NCBI GenBank assembly: GCA_963708235.1
Contig: OY970200.1
Coordinates: 1,860,001-1,924,000 of the forward strand
Length of the DNA: 64,000 nt
Direction of reading: 5' to 3'
Source of the DNA: G963708235 sp963708235
GTDB lineage: Bacteria > Actinomycetota > Acidimicrobiia > Spongiisociales > UBA5794
Below, piece by piece: positions 50,132 through 58,838 of the stretch; within the stretch, counting starts at the first letter, position 1; every line of letters starts with the position of its first letter. The notes below the pieces were generated by a model. That model worked only from the letters and a program-made list of their open reading frames with translations, did not search any database and was not told where the DNA came from. A program made the translations under genes and the position numbers.

Positions 50132-51429
50132 CCGTGCTGCGCTCGCTGGATCTGGCGACCGCATCGCAGGCCGACCTCGATACCGTCACCCGACGCTCGG
50201 CGGTGCCCGACCCGGAGGTGCGCCAGGCCGCCGCTGCCATCGTCGACGAGGTGCGACGCAACGGCGATGCCGCCGTCGCCGCTGCCGCACAACGGTACGG
50301 AGGAGGTCTTGCCGACGGCACCCTGCGGGTGCCCCCCGGCGTCCTCACCGAGGCGCTCGCCACACTGCCCGCAGACCTGCGCCAGGCGCTCGACGCCGCC
50401 GCCGCCAACATTCGGGCCGCCCATGAGATCCAGCGCCCGGTCGACCAGCTGCTCGAGGTGCGACCCGGGGTGCGGGTCGATCGCCGGTGGCACCCCGTGC
50501 GAAGGGTCGGGGTGTATGCCCCGGGAGGTGGCGCCGCCTACCCGTCGTCGCTGCTTATGGGTGTGGTCCCGGCCCAGGTGGCGGGGGTCGGGGAGATCGT
50601 CGTCGCCACCGCCGCCGCCGCCGACGGAACCGTCTCGCCGGTCGTCCTTGCCGCTGCCGGGCTCCTCGGCATCAGCGAGGTCTACATCATGGGAGGCGCC
50701 CAGGCGATCGGCGCCCTCGCCTACGGCACGGAGACCATCACCCGGGTCGAGAAGATCGTCGGCCCGGGCAGCACCTGGGTCACCGCCGCCAAGCTCGCCG
50801 TCTACGGGGTGTGCGGGGTCGATCTCCCAGCCGGCCCCAGCGAGGCGCTGGTGATCGCCGACGCCACCGCCGACGCCCGGATCGTCGCCGCCGACCTGCT
50901 GTGCCAGGCGGAGCACGGCGCCGACTCACCGGTGGTGCTGGTCACCACCTCCCCGGACCTCGCCGCCGAGGTGATCACCCATCTCGACGACCTACTCCCC
51001 ACCATGGAGCGCAACGCCGTGCTGGCCAAGGCGCTGGGAGATCACGGGCTCATCGTCCACGCCCCAGACATGGAGACCGCCGTCACCTTCACCAACGCCT
51101 ACGCACCGGAACACCTCAGCGTCCACACCGCCGATGCGGAAAAGGTCGCCACCCGGCTCACCTCGGCCGGCTCGGTGTTCGTGGGGCACTGGTCCCCCGA
51201 GTCCGCAGGAGACTATGCGACCGGCGCCAACCATGTGCTCCCCACCGGCGGGCTCGCCCGCAGCCACGGTCCGCTCTCCGTCGACGACTTCGGGTCGTGG
51301 CGGCAGGTGCAGACCCTCACCGAAGCCGGGCTCGCCTCGCTGCGGTCCACGATCACCGCCCTGGCCGACGCCGAGGGGCTCGGCGCCCACCGCCTCGCCG
51401 TCGACATCCGATTCGAGGCGCACCCGTGA
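50128..51429 (+). CDS. hisD: Histidinol dehydrogenase
   Basis: 433 residues. NAD- and zinc-dependent four-electron oxidation of histidinol to histidine, the last step. Seen: GVYAPGGGAAYPSSLLMGVVPAQVAGV (about residues 130-156), KIVGPGSTWVTAAKLAVYG, the zinc and catalytic region DLLCQAEHGADSPVVLV and NAYAPEHLSVHTADAE, and GDYATGANHVLPTGGLARSHGPLSV. Complete and of standard length. ATGA overlap with hisG and GTGA overlap with hisC. Confidence 0.97.
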   Translation: MTVLRSLDLATASQADLDTVTRRSAVPDPEVRQAAAAIVDEVRRNGDAAVAAAAQRYGGGLADGTLRVPPGVLTEALATLPADLRQALDAAAANIRAAHEIQRPVDQLLEVRPGVRVDRRWHPVRRVGVYAPGGGAAYPSSLLMGVVPAQVAGVGEIVVATAAAADGTVSPVVLAAAGLLGISEVYIMGGAQAIGALAYGTETITRVEKIVGPGSTWVTAAKLAVYGVCGVDLPAGPSEALVIADATADARIVAADLLCQAEHGADSPVVLVTTSPDLAAEVITHLDDLLPTMERNAVLAKALGDHGLIVHAPDMETAVTFTNAYAPEHLSVHTADAEKVATRLTSAGSVFVGHWSPESAGDYATGANHVLPTGGLARSHGPLSVDDFGSWRQVQTLTEAGLASLRSTITALADAEGLGAHRLAVDIRFEAHP

Positions 51430-52496
51430 CCGCCCCGCGCTACAAATGGCAACCCAGCACCGCCGAGATCGCCAAGGCCGCCGGTATCGCCGTCGAGGAC
51501 GTGGTCCGGTTCGATCACAACACCTCCCCCTTCGCCACCGAATGGGCCGTGCCGGTGGTGACGGCGGCGGCCACGGCGCTCAACGAGTACCCGGGCGCCG
51601 ACTACCGCCCGCTGCGAGAGGCCGGCGCCGGGTACGCCGGGCTCGCCCCGGACCAGGTTGCGGTGGGGGCCGGGGTCGACGAACTCCTGTTGCTGATCGG
51701 CCGGGCCTTCCTCCGTCCGGGGGCGACCTCGGTGATGGTGACGCCGACCTATCCGCTGTATCGGATCTCCTCGTTCCAGGCGGGCGCCAGCGTGATCGAG
51801 GTTCCCGCCCACGGTCCGGACTTCGACTTTCCCCGCCGTGCCGTCGTCGACGCCGCCGCCGGAGCCGACGTCACCTGGCTGTGTGTCCCGGACAACCCGA
51901 CCGGTGGCCGGATGGCCGACGAAGCGGTCGCCGCCGTACTCGACGCCTCTTCAGGGATCGTGGTGGTCGATGCCGCCTACGCCGAGTTCGCCGGGGATCT
52001 GTGGTCCGACTGGGTGGAGCGCCACCCACGGCTGCTCGTTCTCCACACGTTGTCGAAAGGATTCGGTCTGGCCGGGATCCGTGTCGGGCTGGGCTTCGGC
52101 GATCCGGCGCTCATCGATGCCCTCGATGCGATCCGCCCGCCGGGGAGTATCTCCAACCTGTCGCTGGCGCTGGGGTCAGCCGCTGTTGCCGCACCGGACC
52201 GGATGCGACGCAACGTTGCAGCCATCTGCGAGGCCCGATCCGTACTGGCCGCCGACCTGACGCATCTGGGTTTCGACGTACTCGACTCGCAGACCAATTT
52301 CCTGCTCTGCGATGTCGAGGAGTCGAGCCGGGCCCTCGGGGGCAGCCATGCCCTCGGTCGTTCCCTGGTCGACATCGGTCTGGTCCCCCGAACCTACCCC
52401 GAGGACGGACCGCTCGGCTCCTACCTCCGTTTCACCGTTCGCTCCCCGCAAGAGAACCGCCGACTGGTCGATGCCCTGGAAAGGACCCTGGCATGA
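51426..52496 (+). CDS. hisC: Histidinol-phosphate aminotransferase
   Basis: 356 residues, PLP fold type I. Transfers the amino group from glutamate to imidazole acetol phosphate. Seen: FDHNTSPFATEW near the N-terminus, NEYPGADYRPLREA, VAVGAGVDELLLLIGRAFL, VPDNPTGG, VVVDAAYAEFA, and the Schiff-base Lys in LHTLSKGFGLAGIRVGLG. Slightly short of the E. coli form but complete. GTG start in a GTGA overlap with hisD and an ATGA overlap with hisB at its end. Confidence 0.95.
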   Translation: MTAPRYKWQPSTAEIAKAAGIAVEDVVRFDHNTSPFATEWAVPVVTAAATALNEYPGADYRPLREAGAGYAGLAPDQVAVGAGVDELLLLIGRAFLRPGATSVMVTPTYPLYRISSFQAGASVIEVPAHGPDFDFPRRAVVDAAAGADVTWLCVPDNPTGGRMADEAVAAVLDASSGIVVVDAAYAEFAGDLWSDWVERHPRLLVLHTLSKGFGLAGIRVGLGFGDPALIDALDAIRPPGSISNLSLALGSAAVAAPDRMRRNVAAICEARSVLAADLTHLGFDVLDSQTNFLLCDVEESSRALGGSHALGRSLVDIGLVPRTYPEDGPLGSYLRFTVRSPQENRRLVDALERTLA

Positions 52497-53146
52497 GCCC
52501 CAACCCCGATAGCGCAGACTCGAGCCACACACACGGTCGGAGCGTCACCGCCGAACGCAAGACGAACGAGACCGACATCACGGTGCATCTCGGACTCGAT
52601 GGCAGCGGAACCGCCGACATCGACACCGGGGTGGGGTTCTACGACCACCTGCTGACCGCCCTTGCCCACCACGGGATGTTCGATCTGCGGATCGCCGCCA
52701 CCGGCGATCTCCACATCGACGAACACCACACCGTCGAGGATGTGGCCCTGGTCCTCGGCACGGCGTTCGCGGACGCCCTTGGAGATCGCACCGGACTGGT
52801 CCGCTACGGCGACGCCGTGGTCCCCATGGACGAGGCTCGTGCCAGCGCCGCCGTCGATGTCGCCGGCGGTCGCTCCTACGCCGTCATCGATCTGGAGCTG
52901 CGCACCGAGCGGATCGGCGCCCTCGGCACCCAGATGCTCCCCCACCTCTTGGAGGCGTTCGCCAGGACCTCCGGGTTCACCATCCATGTCACTGCCACCG
53001 GACGCAACGACCACCATGTGGCCGAAGCGGCGTTCAAAGCGCTGGCCCGGGCGCTACGGGTCGCCGTCTCGGTGGATCCCCGGCGGCTGGGCATCGCTTC
53101 GACCAAGGGAGTTCCGGTCACCGGCGGGTCCGGGGACGAAGCATGA
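52493..53146 (+). CDS. hisB: Imidazoleglycerol-phosphate dehydratase
   Basis: 217 residues. Monofunctional Mn2+-dependent dehydratase, with no fused histidinol phosphatase. Metal-binding motifs: DHLLTALAHHGMFDL and the HIDEHHTVEDVALVLG cluster (about residues 75-90), with the C-terminal repeat counterpart RNDHHVAEAAFKALARAL. The first ~17 residues are a Ser/His-rich extension. The window contains no histidinol-phosphate phosphatase gene (hisN). ATGA overlaps on both sides. Confidence 0.96.
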   Translation: MSPNPDSADSSHTHGRSVTAERKTNETDITVHLGLDGSGTADIDTGVGFYDHLLTALAHHGMFDLRIAATGDLHIDEHHTVEDVALVLGTAFADALGDRTGLVRYGDAVVPMDEARASAAVDVAGGRSYAVIDLELRTERIGALGTQMLPHLLEAFARTSGFTIHVTATGRNDHHVAEAAFKALARALRVAVSVDPRRLGIASTKGVPVTGGSGDEA

Positions 53147-53823
53147 GTGCCAGAATCGCCGTGATCGACCACGGCGCCGGCAATCTCGTCTCCATCATCC
53201 GCGGGCTCGAACGGGGCGGTGCGGAGACGGTGACCATCACCGACGGCACCAGCGGGATGGACGGATGCGACGGGGTGGTCCTCCCCGGGGTGGGCGCCAC
53301 CGGTGCCGCCATGACCCGGCTCCACGACGCCGGCTTGGTCGAGCCGCTGCGACGCTGGCAGGGGCCGCTGCTCGGCATCTGCGTCGGTCTCCAACTGCTC
53401 TTCGACGGATCCGACGAGGGCACTTCACCCGACGGCGCTACGCCCGAGGGTCCGCCGCACGAGGTCAGTGCCGGGGGCCGTGACGATCGCTGTCTCGGTC
53501 TGGTCGCCGGACGGGTCCAGCGGCTGGAGCACGCCCCCCTGCTCCCGCACATCGGATGGAACGATGTCGACCTGGGTGCGCATCCCCTGTTCACCGGAGT
53601 GTCGAACGGTACCCCCTTCTACTTCGTCCACAGCTACGCTCCCGTGCCGCACGACCCGGCGGTCGTGATCGGCCGCACCAGCTACGGGACCGAGTTCGTC
53701 GCCGCCATCGCCGACGGCGCCAGACTCGGTGTGCAGTTCCATCCCGAACGCTCGGGATCGGCCGGCCTCCAGGTGTTGAGCAACTTCGTGACCGTGTGCA
53801 GGGAGGGCCGCCTTGCTGCGTAA
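53143..53823 (+). CDS. hisH: Imidazole glycerol phosphate synthase, glutaminase subunit
   Basis: 226 residues, class I glutamine amidotransferase. Nucleophile Cys80 (GICVGLQ), His200 and Glu202 (GVQFHPERSG). Delivers ammonia to HisF. Longer than usual because of a hydrophilic insertion near residues 90-115 (Gly/Ser/Pro/Asp-rich), after the nucleophile region. The ATG overlaps the hisB stop by four bases. The 3' end overlaps hisF by 11 bases. Confidence 0.95.
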   Translation: MSARIAVIDHGAGNLVSIIRGLERGGAETVTITDGTSGMDGCDGVVLPGVGATGAAMTRLHDAGLVEPLRRWQGPLLGICVGLQLLFDGSDEGTSPDGATPEGPPHEVSAGGRDDRCLGLVAGRVQRLEHAPLLPHIGWNDVDLGAHPLFTGVSNGTPFYFVHSYAPVPHDPAVVIGRTSYGTEFVAAIADGARLGVQFHPERSGSAGLQVLSNFVTVCREGRLAA

Positions 53824-54595
53824 GCGTGTGATCCCGTGCCTCGATGTCACCGGCGGGCGGGTGGTGAAGGGCGTCCGCTTCGTCGACCTGGTCGACGAGG
53901 GCGACCCGGTGGAGCTCGCCGAGCGGTATGTCGCCGAGGGCGCCGACGAGATCTGTTTCCTCGACATCACCGCCAGCAGCGACGGGCGCGACACCATGCT
54001 CGACGTGGTGCGACGCACCGCCGAGAACGTCTTCGTCCCGCTCACCGTGGGCGGCGGGGTCCGCTCCGTCGCCGACATGCGCGCCGTGCTGCGCGCCGGC
54101 GCCGACAAGGTGTCGGTCAACACCGCCGCCGTGGAACGGCCCCGGCTGATCACCGAGTGTGCGGTGGCGTTCGGGAGCCAGTGTGTGGTGCTCGCCATCG
54201 ACGCCAAACACCGCGTCGACGGCAACGGTGATGGCGGCGGGTGGGAGGTCTACGTCCACGGTGGTCGGACCCCCACCGGCCGGGACGTTCTCGACTGGGT
54301 CGCCGAAGGCACCCGGCTGGGTGCCGGGGAGATTCTGCTCACCTCGATGGACCGGGACGGAACCAGGGACGGCTATGACCTCGAGCTGCTCGAGGCGGTG
54401 CGCAGGCAGGTGACGGTCCCGGTGATCGCCTCGGGCGGCGCCGGCACCATCGCCCACTGTGTCGACGCCCTGGCCCCCGATCGCGCCGATGCCGTGCTGG
54501 CAGCCTCGATCTTCCATCGAAGGGAGATCGCCATCGAGGACCTCAAGTCCGGGCTTGCGGCGGCGGGAATCCCGGTCCGGGCCGGTGCGGCATGA
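53813..54595 (+). CDS. hisF: Imidazole glycerol phosphate synthase, cyclase subunit
   Basis: 260 residues, (beta-alpha)8 barrel that makes IGP and AICAR. Catalytic Asp in IPCLDVTGGRVVKGVRF (residues 7-23), phosphate loop LTVGGGVRSVADM, and the second Asp in LTSMDRDGTRDGYD. Starts with TTG at 53813 behind GGGAGGG, and overlaps hisH by 11 bases, which ensures coupled production of the two subunits. An ATGA overlap joins it to hisIE. Confidence 0.96.
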   Translation: MLRKRVIPCLDVTGGRVVKGVRFVDLVDEGDPVELAERYVAEGADEICFLDITASSDGRDTMLDVVRRTAENVFVPLTVGGGVRSVADMRAVLRAGADKVSVNTAAVERPRLITECAVAFGSQCVVLAIDAKHRVDGNGDGGGWEVYVHGGRTPTGRDVLDWVAEGTRLGAGEILLTSMDRDGTRDGYDLELLEAVRRQVTVPVIASGGAGTIAHCVDALAPDRADAVLAASIFHRREIAIEDLKSGLAAAGIPVRAGAA

Positions 54596-55239
54596 CGCAA
54601 CGCCTCACCGCCGAGTCCGTGGAACGGCTTGCTTTCGGACCGGACGGTCTGATCCCCGGTGTCGTCCAGGATGCGGTGACCGGTCGGGTTCTGATGGTCG
54701 GCTGGCTCGACCGCACCAGCCTGGATCTCACCCTGTCCGTGGGGAGGGTCCATTTCTGGTCCCGTTCCCGGCGACAAATCTGGATGAAGGGCGAGGAGAG
54801 TGGCAACGTGCTCGATGTCGTCGAGATCCTCAGCGACTGCGACAACGACACCCTCCTGATCATGGCGACGCCGGCCGGGCCGACCTGTCACACCGGAGCG
54901 ATCTCCTGTTTCGACGACCCTGTCCACCCGCCGCCCCCCGCTCAAGGTTTCGCCTGGCTGGAGAAGCTGTGGGCCGTGGTCAGTGCACGGGCCGTCGACC
55001 CCCCACCGGGCAGCTACACGGCGTCGCTGCTGGAGGGTGGCGTCGACGCCGTGTCCCGCAAGGTCACCGAGGAAGCCACCGAGGTGCTGCTCGCCGCCAA
55101 GGACCACGCCAACGGAGGCTCGGGACAGCCATTGGCGGAGGAGAGCGCCGATCTGATCTACCACTTGTTGGTGCTTCTCGCCGAACGCCGGGTCGAGCCC
55201 GAAGCCGTGCTTGCCGTCCTCCAGATGCGGCAGCGCTGA
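54592..55239 (+). CDS. hisI: Bifunctional PR-AMP cyclohydrolase / PR-ATP pyrophosphatase
   Basis: 215 residues, HisI-HisE fusion. The HisI part (residues 1-~110) has VQDAVTGRVLMVGWLDR, the WSRSRRQIWMKGEESGN segment, metal motif DCDNDTLL and GPTCHTGAISCF. The HisE part (~120-215) has YTASLLEGGVDAVSRKVTEEATEVLLAAKDH and EESADLIYHLLVLL. Most actinobacteria keep hisI and hisE separate, so the fusion is a lineage hint. Last gene of the coupled hisGDCBHF-hisIE run. The 98-bp spacer that follows has no clear terminator. Confidence 0.93.
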   Translation: MTQRLTAESVERLAFGPDGLIPGVVQDAVTGRVLMVGWLDRTSLDLTLSVGRVHFWSRSRRQIWMKGEESGNVLDVVEILSDCDNDTLLIMATPAGPTCHTGAISCFDDPVHPPPPAQGFAWLEKLWAVVSARAVDPPPGSYTASLLEGGVDAVSRKVTEEATEVLLAAKDHANGGSGQPLAEESADLIYHLLVLLAERRVEPEAVLAVLQMRQR

Positions 55240-55337
55240 GACCCGGATCGCATGGCGCCCGATGCCGGAAAGCCCCGGCATGCTCCACATCGTGGGACAA
55301 TCCCCGCTTCAACGACCGCCATCCGATTCGGAGCTCT

Positions 55338-56435
55338 GTGGCCGACGACCCGATGAACCATGCGCTCGACGCCCTCCGGCGTGCCGAGCGCAGCACCAGA
55401 CTCCTCCCGCCTTCACAGCGGCGCACCTTCAGGGTGCAGGGCTGGGAGGCGATCGACGCCACCGTGGGTCCCGACGCCCGCTGGATGGCGGGGATCCCCA
55501 CCGACAGCTCGCGACGGAAGCCGAGCGGGCCGAGCCGGCTTCTCGAAGCGACCACGGCGGCCTCGATGGTGCGGCTCTCCAAGTTCAGCAGGGAAGGCGA
55601 GGTCCGGGTGCGGGCCTTCTACCCGGACACCGACCCTCCTCTGTCGGTCAAGCTGATCATCGCCCACCGTGAGCGGCAGGACCCGATCCTGATGGATGTC
55701 GCCGCCCGGACCGCACTGGGAGGCACCGGGCATCTCCCGGTCCCACCGCTTCTGGACTCGGGAAGCAACCGCCGCTACGCCTACCTGGTGGAACCGGTCG
55801 TCTTCGGCAACCACCCCACCACCCGGGCCGAGAAACATACGGCGGCACAGACGATCCTCCCGGCGTTCCTCGCCGCACACCGCAGCGCCGGGGTCACCGA
55901 CCGCCCCGCCGAGTTGCACACCGAGACCATGGCGCGCCTGGAGCGGCTGTTCGCCCATGTGCACTGGCGGAGACGACGCTGGTCCGGTGTCGTCGAGGTG
56001 ACCCGTCAGGTGGACGAGTTGCTCCACGCCGATCTCACGGTGCCCCACGGCTGGAGCCACGGTGACCTGGTGTTCTCCAACATCATCGTCGACGACACCG
56101 GCGCACCGACGGTGATCGACTGGGAGCACGCCGGGATCGACATGCTCGCCGCCGACCTGGTCAAGCTGTTCGTGGCGAGCTTCGCACCGCTGGAGATGAC
56201 CGAACGGCTCGACGCCGTTGCCACGGCCGACGACATCGGAGAGAAGCCGGGACGCCACCCGCTGCGTCATCAGCTTGCGGTCGCCTGTCTCCGCGATCTG
56301 TCGTGGTGGGAGGGAAAGCTGCAACGCGCCACACTTGCCGGGCGATCGCGGAACCTCGAGCTGACGATCGCACGGCGGGTGGACTTCGCCATCCAGCTTC
56401 TCGATCTGGGTCGACCTACCCCGCCCGTCACCTGA
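55338..56435 (+). CDS. Aminoglycoside-phosphotransferase-fold kinase-like protein
   Basis: 365 residues. The C-terminal half has APH-type kinase motifs: catalytic loop HGDLVFSNIIVDD (Asp in HGD, Asn five residues on) and the metal-binding VIDWEHAG. The N-terminal lobe has SVKLIIAHRERQDPILMDVAARTAL with a candidate ATP Lys. Substrate unknown; many such proteins phosphorylate small alcohols or sugars. GTG 55338 has GGAG just upstream; an in-frame ATG at 55353 is possible. It begins 98 bases after hisIE on the same strand, so it might be co-transcribed, but a metabolic link to histidine is not evident. Confidence 0.78.
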   Translation: MADDPMNHALDALRRAERSTRLLPPSQRRTFRVQGWEAIDATVGPDARWMAGIPTDSSRRKPSGPSRLLEATTAASMVRLSKFSREGEVRVRAFYPDTDPPLSVKLIIAHRERQDPILMDVAARTALGGTGHLPVPPLLDSGSNRRYAYLVEPVVFGNHPTTRAEKHTAAQTILPAFLAAHRSAGVTDRPAELHTETMARLERLFAHVHWRRRRWSGVVEVTRQVDELLHADLTVPHGWSHGDLVFSNIIVDDTGAPTVIDWEHAGIDMLAADLVKLFVASFAPLEMTERLDAVATADDIGEKPGRHPLRHQLAVACLRDLSWWEGKLQRATLAGRSRNLELTIARRVDFAIQLLDLGRPTPPVT

Positions 56436-56477
56436 CCCGGACGGCTCATCTGAGCACGGGTCACCCGAGAAGCGCGG

Positions 56478-56819
56478 TCACCTCAGGAGAATGGCCACCG
56501 CAGCGATGGTGACCCCGATGGCGGCCACTCCGACCACCACAGGCCCCCAGAACGCCGGTTGGAACTCTCCCCGGTCGAGCGCCGCCGACAGCCGTCGGAA
56601 CCGCACCACGGCGTACAACTCCATCAGGGCGCCGAGGGCGACGAGAAGCAGCCCGACGACCTCGGCAAACACCCCTTCGGTCTCGACGAGACGTGCAGTG
56701 AGCACCCCGAGACCGATGATCCCGAGCCCGGTGCGGACCCAGGCGAGAAACGTCCGCTCACCCGCCAGGTGATCGCGGGCCACGCTTCCCTCGTTGACGA
56801 TCGGCGCTCGTTGTCTCAT
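56478..56819 (-). CDS. DUF202 (YidH-like) membrane protein
   Basis: 113 residues. DUF202 signature: VARDHLAGERTFLAWVRTGLGIIGLGVLTARL (residues 13-44), followed by two more helices (about residues 53-73 and 92-112) and the linker VRFRRLSAALDRGEF. Small three-helix inner-membrane protein of unknown function. The ATG at 56819 is the only start giving a normal N-terminus. It is flanked by convergent and divergent neighbours, so it is transcribed alone. Confidence 0.9.
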   Translation of the reverse strand: MRQRAPIVNEGSVARDHLAGERTFLAWVRTGLGIIGLGVLTARLVETEGVFAEVVGLLLVALGALMELYAVVRFRRLSAALDRGEFQPAFWGPVVVGVAAIGVTIAAVAILLR

Positions 56820-56956
56820 CGTCCCAGCGTACCGGTCCGGGACACGCCGATGAGGGCACCCCCGGCTCGACCATGGCCGTCGCCCAACGGTGCCCTGCCG
56901 GAGGCGAGAGACACGACCCGTCGGAGACGACCAGCAGTGATAGGCAGCGGAGCCTT

Positions 56957-56962
56957 TACACT
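56957..56962 (+). promoter_or_regulatory. Putative -10 box for the TlpA-like gene, leaderless
   Basis: TACACT, eight bases before the ATG at 56971; no ribosome-binding site. Confidence 0.5.
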
Positions 56963-56970
56963 CGGCGCCG

Positions 56971-57498
56971 ATGCGTCGCCCTCTCCTCGCTCTTCTCGTG
57001 TCGCTCGCCGCGGTGACCTCGGCGTGCGGCGGCTCGGACATCGACATCTCCTCGATTCCTGAGCTTCCTGCCGTCGAACTGTCGGCGCTCGAAGCACGTC
57101 TCGCCGGGTCGGAGGTGCCGGTCGTGATCAACGTGTGGGCCTCGTGGTGTGTGCCGTGCCGGTCCGAGGCCCCCCTGCTCGCCACCGCCGCCGAAGAGTA
57201 TGAGGGGCAGATCGATGTCATCGGTCTCAATGTCCGTGACAATCAGAACGGCGCCAGGGGTTTCATCGCCGAGTTCCTGGACGGGGCGCCGATCGATCAT
57301 CTCTTCGACGAACCAGGCGACATCCCCGTGGACCTCGGGGCGTCGCGTGCGGTGCCGCTGACGTTCTTCTACGCCCCCGGTGGCGAACAGATCGATGTCC
57401 ATCTCGGCATCCTCGACGAAGCCACCCTGCTGCTCGGAATCGACGAGCTTCTCGCCCGCTCCGGCCAGCCGACGGCGAGCGCCCCGGCCGGAAGCTGA
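56971..57498 (+). CDS. TlpA/ResA-like thioredoxin lipoprotein
   Basis: 175 residues. Lipoprotein signal with lipobox TSAC (Cys19), then a thioredoxin fold: VVINVWASWCVPCRSEAPLL with the redox pair Cys60-Val-Pro-Cys63, VIGLNVRDNQNGARGF, and cis-Pro in AVPLTFFYAPGG. Probably a surface-anchored disulfide reductase for extracytoplasmic proteins or cytochrome c haem ligation. It is two bases upstream of an Lgt-like gene, which is striking because Lgt modifies exactly this kind of lipoprotein. Start ATG fits both the -10 box and the signal peptide. Confidence 0.9.
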   Translation: MRRPLLALLVSLAAVTSACGGSDIDISSIPELPAVELSALEARLAGSEVPVVINVWASWCVPCRSEAPLLATAAEEYEGQIDVIGLNVRDNQNGARGFIAEFLDGAPIDHLFDEPGDIPVDLGASRAVPLTFFYAPGGEQIDVHLGILDEATLLLGIDELLARSGQPTASAPAGS

Positions 57499-57500
57499 GC

Positions 57501-58343
57501 ATGGAGTTCGGTCTCCTGGCGGCCGCACTGGTCGCCATGGCGTCGGTCTACGCCACCCTCCGCTTCGTTCCGCCGGTCGGGCGCCTGCGACCTGACCCAG
57601 CAGGATTCGACCCCTCGGTGATCGAAGACGACGACCCGGTCCCGGACACCGGCGAGCCGCCGGACCGGGTACCGGAGAACAGACTGTGGGATTCGGCGCT
57701 CGCCGCCGTGCTGGGCGGCGTCCTGGTGGGTCGGCTGATGGCGATGGTGACCGCCGGGGTGAATCCGCTGACCAATCCGATGGATGTGGTGGCGGTGCGT
57801 GGGGGTGTCGCCACCGGTTGGGCGGCGCTTGGGACGCTCCTGACCCTGGCGTGGGTGGCGAGACGTGACCCGGTCCCCACGTTCGACGGGCTGTCGGTGG
57901 CCACCCTCGTCGGGCTGGCAGGGTGGCACGCAAGCTGCATGATCCGGGGAAGCTGCGCCGGGACCGTCACCGATGCCCCATGGGCGATCTCGGTGCCCGG
58001 CTCGGAGGTGCTGCGACATCCCGTCGAGCTCTATGCCGCCGTCGGCTTTCTGGTCGCAGCGGCAGCGCTGACGGTGGTGATCCGACGCCGTGCCTCCGAT
58101 GCGGCGGTGCCGCCGGCAGCGCTTGTGACTCGGAGGGTGCCCGCAGGTCTGGCGCTCGCCGCCGCCGGTGGCATCCGCCTCGGCACCGAGCCGTACCGTC
58201 TCTCGCTCTCCGGCGGACCGACGGGATGGTATCTCGCCGCCATCGTGGTCGGTGCGGTAGTGGTGGTGGCTGCGCTGGTTCGGAACCGGACACCCCACCA
58301 CCGTCTCGACCCGCCCACCGACAAGCGCACCTCACCCGCCTAG
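57501..58343 (+). CDS. Divergent Lgt-like (prolipoprotein diacylglyceryl transferase family) membrane protein
   Basis: 280 residues with about seven transmembrane helices. Partial Lgt signature: GGVLVGRLMAM, TGWAALGTLLTLAWVARR, GWHASCMIRGSCAGT (in place of the usual RIGNFxNGE/GR), and SEVLRHPVELYAAVGFLVA, which matches the HPxQLYE box. The catalytic RxGNFxNxE stretch is not conserved, so true Lgt activity is uncertain; it may be a paralogue with another role. It is encoded two bases after a TlpA-like lipoprotein, which suggests joint action. Convergent with the VWA gene, across the repeat-filled gap. Confidence 0.75.
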   Translation: MEFGLLAAALVAMASVYATLRFVPPVGRLRPDPAGFDPSVIEDDDPVPDTGEPPDRVPENRLWDSALAAVLGGVLVGRLMAMVTAGVNPLTNPMDVVAVRGGVATGWAALGTLLTLAWVARRDPVPTFDGLSVATLVGLAGWHASCMIRGSCAGTVTDAPWAISVPGSEVLRHPVELYAAVGFLVAAAALTVVIRRRASDAAVPPAALVTRRVPAGLALAAAGGIRLGTEPYRLSLSGGPTGWYLAAIVVGAVVVVAALVRNRTPHHRLDPPTDKRTSPA

Positions 58344-58354
58344 TACGTCCCTCT

Positions 58355-58600
58355 GACCCTCCCCGCCCTTCTGGGGGGCGGGGAGGCTGGGGACGCTTGC
58401 GGACCCAGACGGGGCGGGGCGCGACGCCGATGTCCGACTCGCCAGCACGGCCCCGCGAAATGCACGGTCGGGGGTTCCGAGTCCCAAGAACGAGTGACAG
58501 CCGCACGCGACACGCTGACCACTGGGATGCAGACGTCGCGCCCCGCCCCACCTCCTCCCAAAACCTCGGAGGCACCCCGCCCCCCGGGGCGGGGAGGGCC
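58355..58600 (-). repeat. TIR-bounded structured repeat, copy 2 (~246 bp)
   Basis: Left end GACCCTCCCCGCCC (58355) and right end GGGGCGGGGAGGGCC (58586-58600) are terminal inverted repeats. The left arm also forms a 10-bp hairpin, CTCCCCGCCC/GGGCGGGGAG. Inner arms GGGGCGGGGCGCGACG (58411-58426) and CGTCGCGCCCCGCCCC (58534-58549) are perfect 16-base complements. About 56 bases beyond the right end (58601-58656) are also shared with copy 3. Short minus-strand frames across it are not credible genes. Confidence 0.88.
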
Positions 58601-58674
58601 AAGAAACAGGACACCGATGGGGCTGGGGGGCCAACAAGGAAAGACGCGGACGGGGGCGAGAGGTCAAAGTGTCC

Positions 58675-58801
58675 GTCGGCCGCGCGGTCACCGACAGGTC
58701 GCTCGGACGGATTCAGCCCGTCGCCCGACAGGTTGAAGGTCGGCCGCGCGGTCACCGACAGGTCGCTCGGACGGATTCAGTCCGCGCCCGACAGGTTGAC
58801 C
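58675..58801. repeat. 64-bp tandem duplication
   Basis: Units start at 58675 and 58739 (GTCGGCCGCGCGGTCACCGA...) and are nearly identical, including GACAGGTCGCTCGGACGG and GCCCGACAGGTTGA. They lie between copies 2 and 3 of the TIR repeat, unrelated to it in sequence. No gene; function unknown. Confidence 0.88.
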
Positions 58802-58838
58802 CTATTGGATGCAGACAAAGCGTCCCGCCTCCCTTTCT

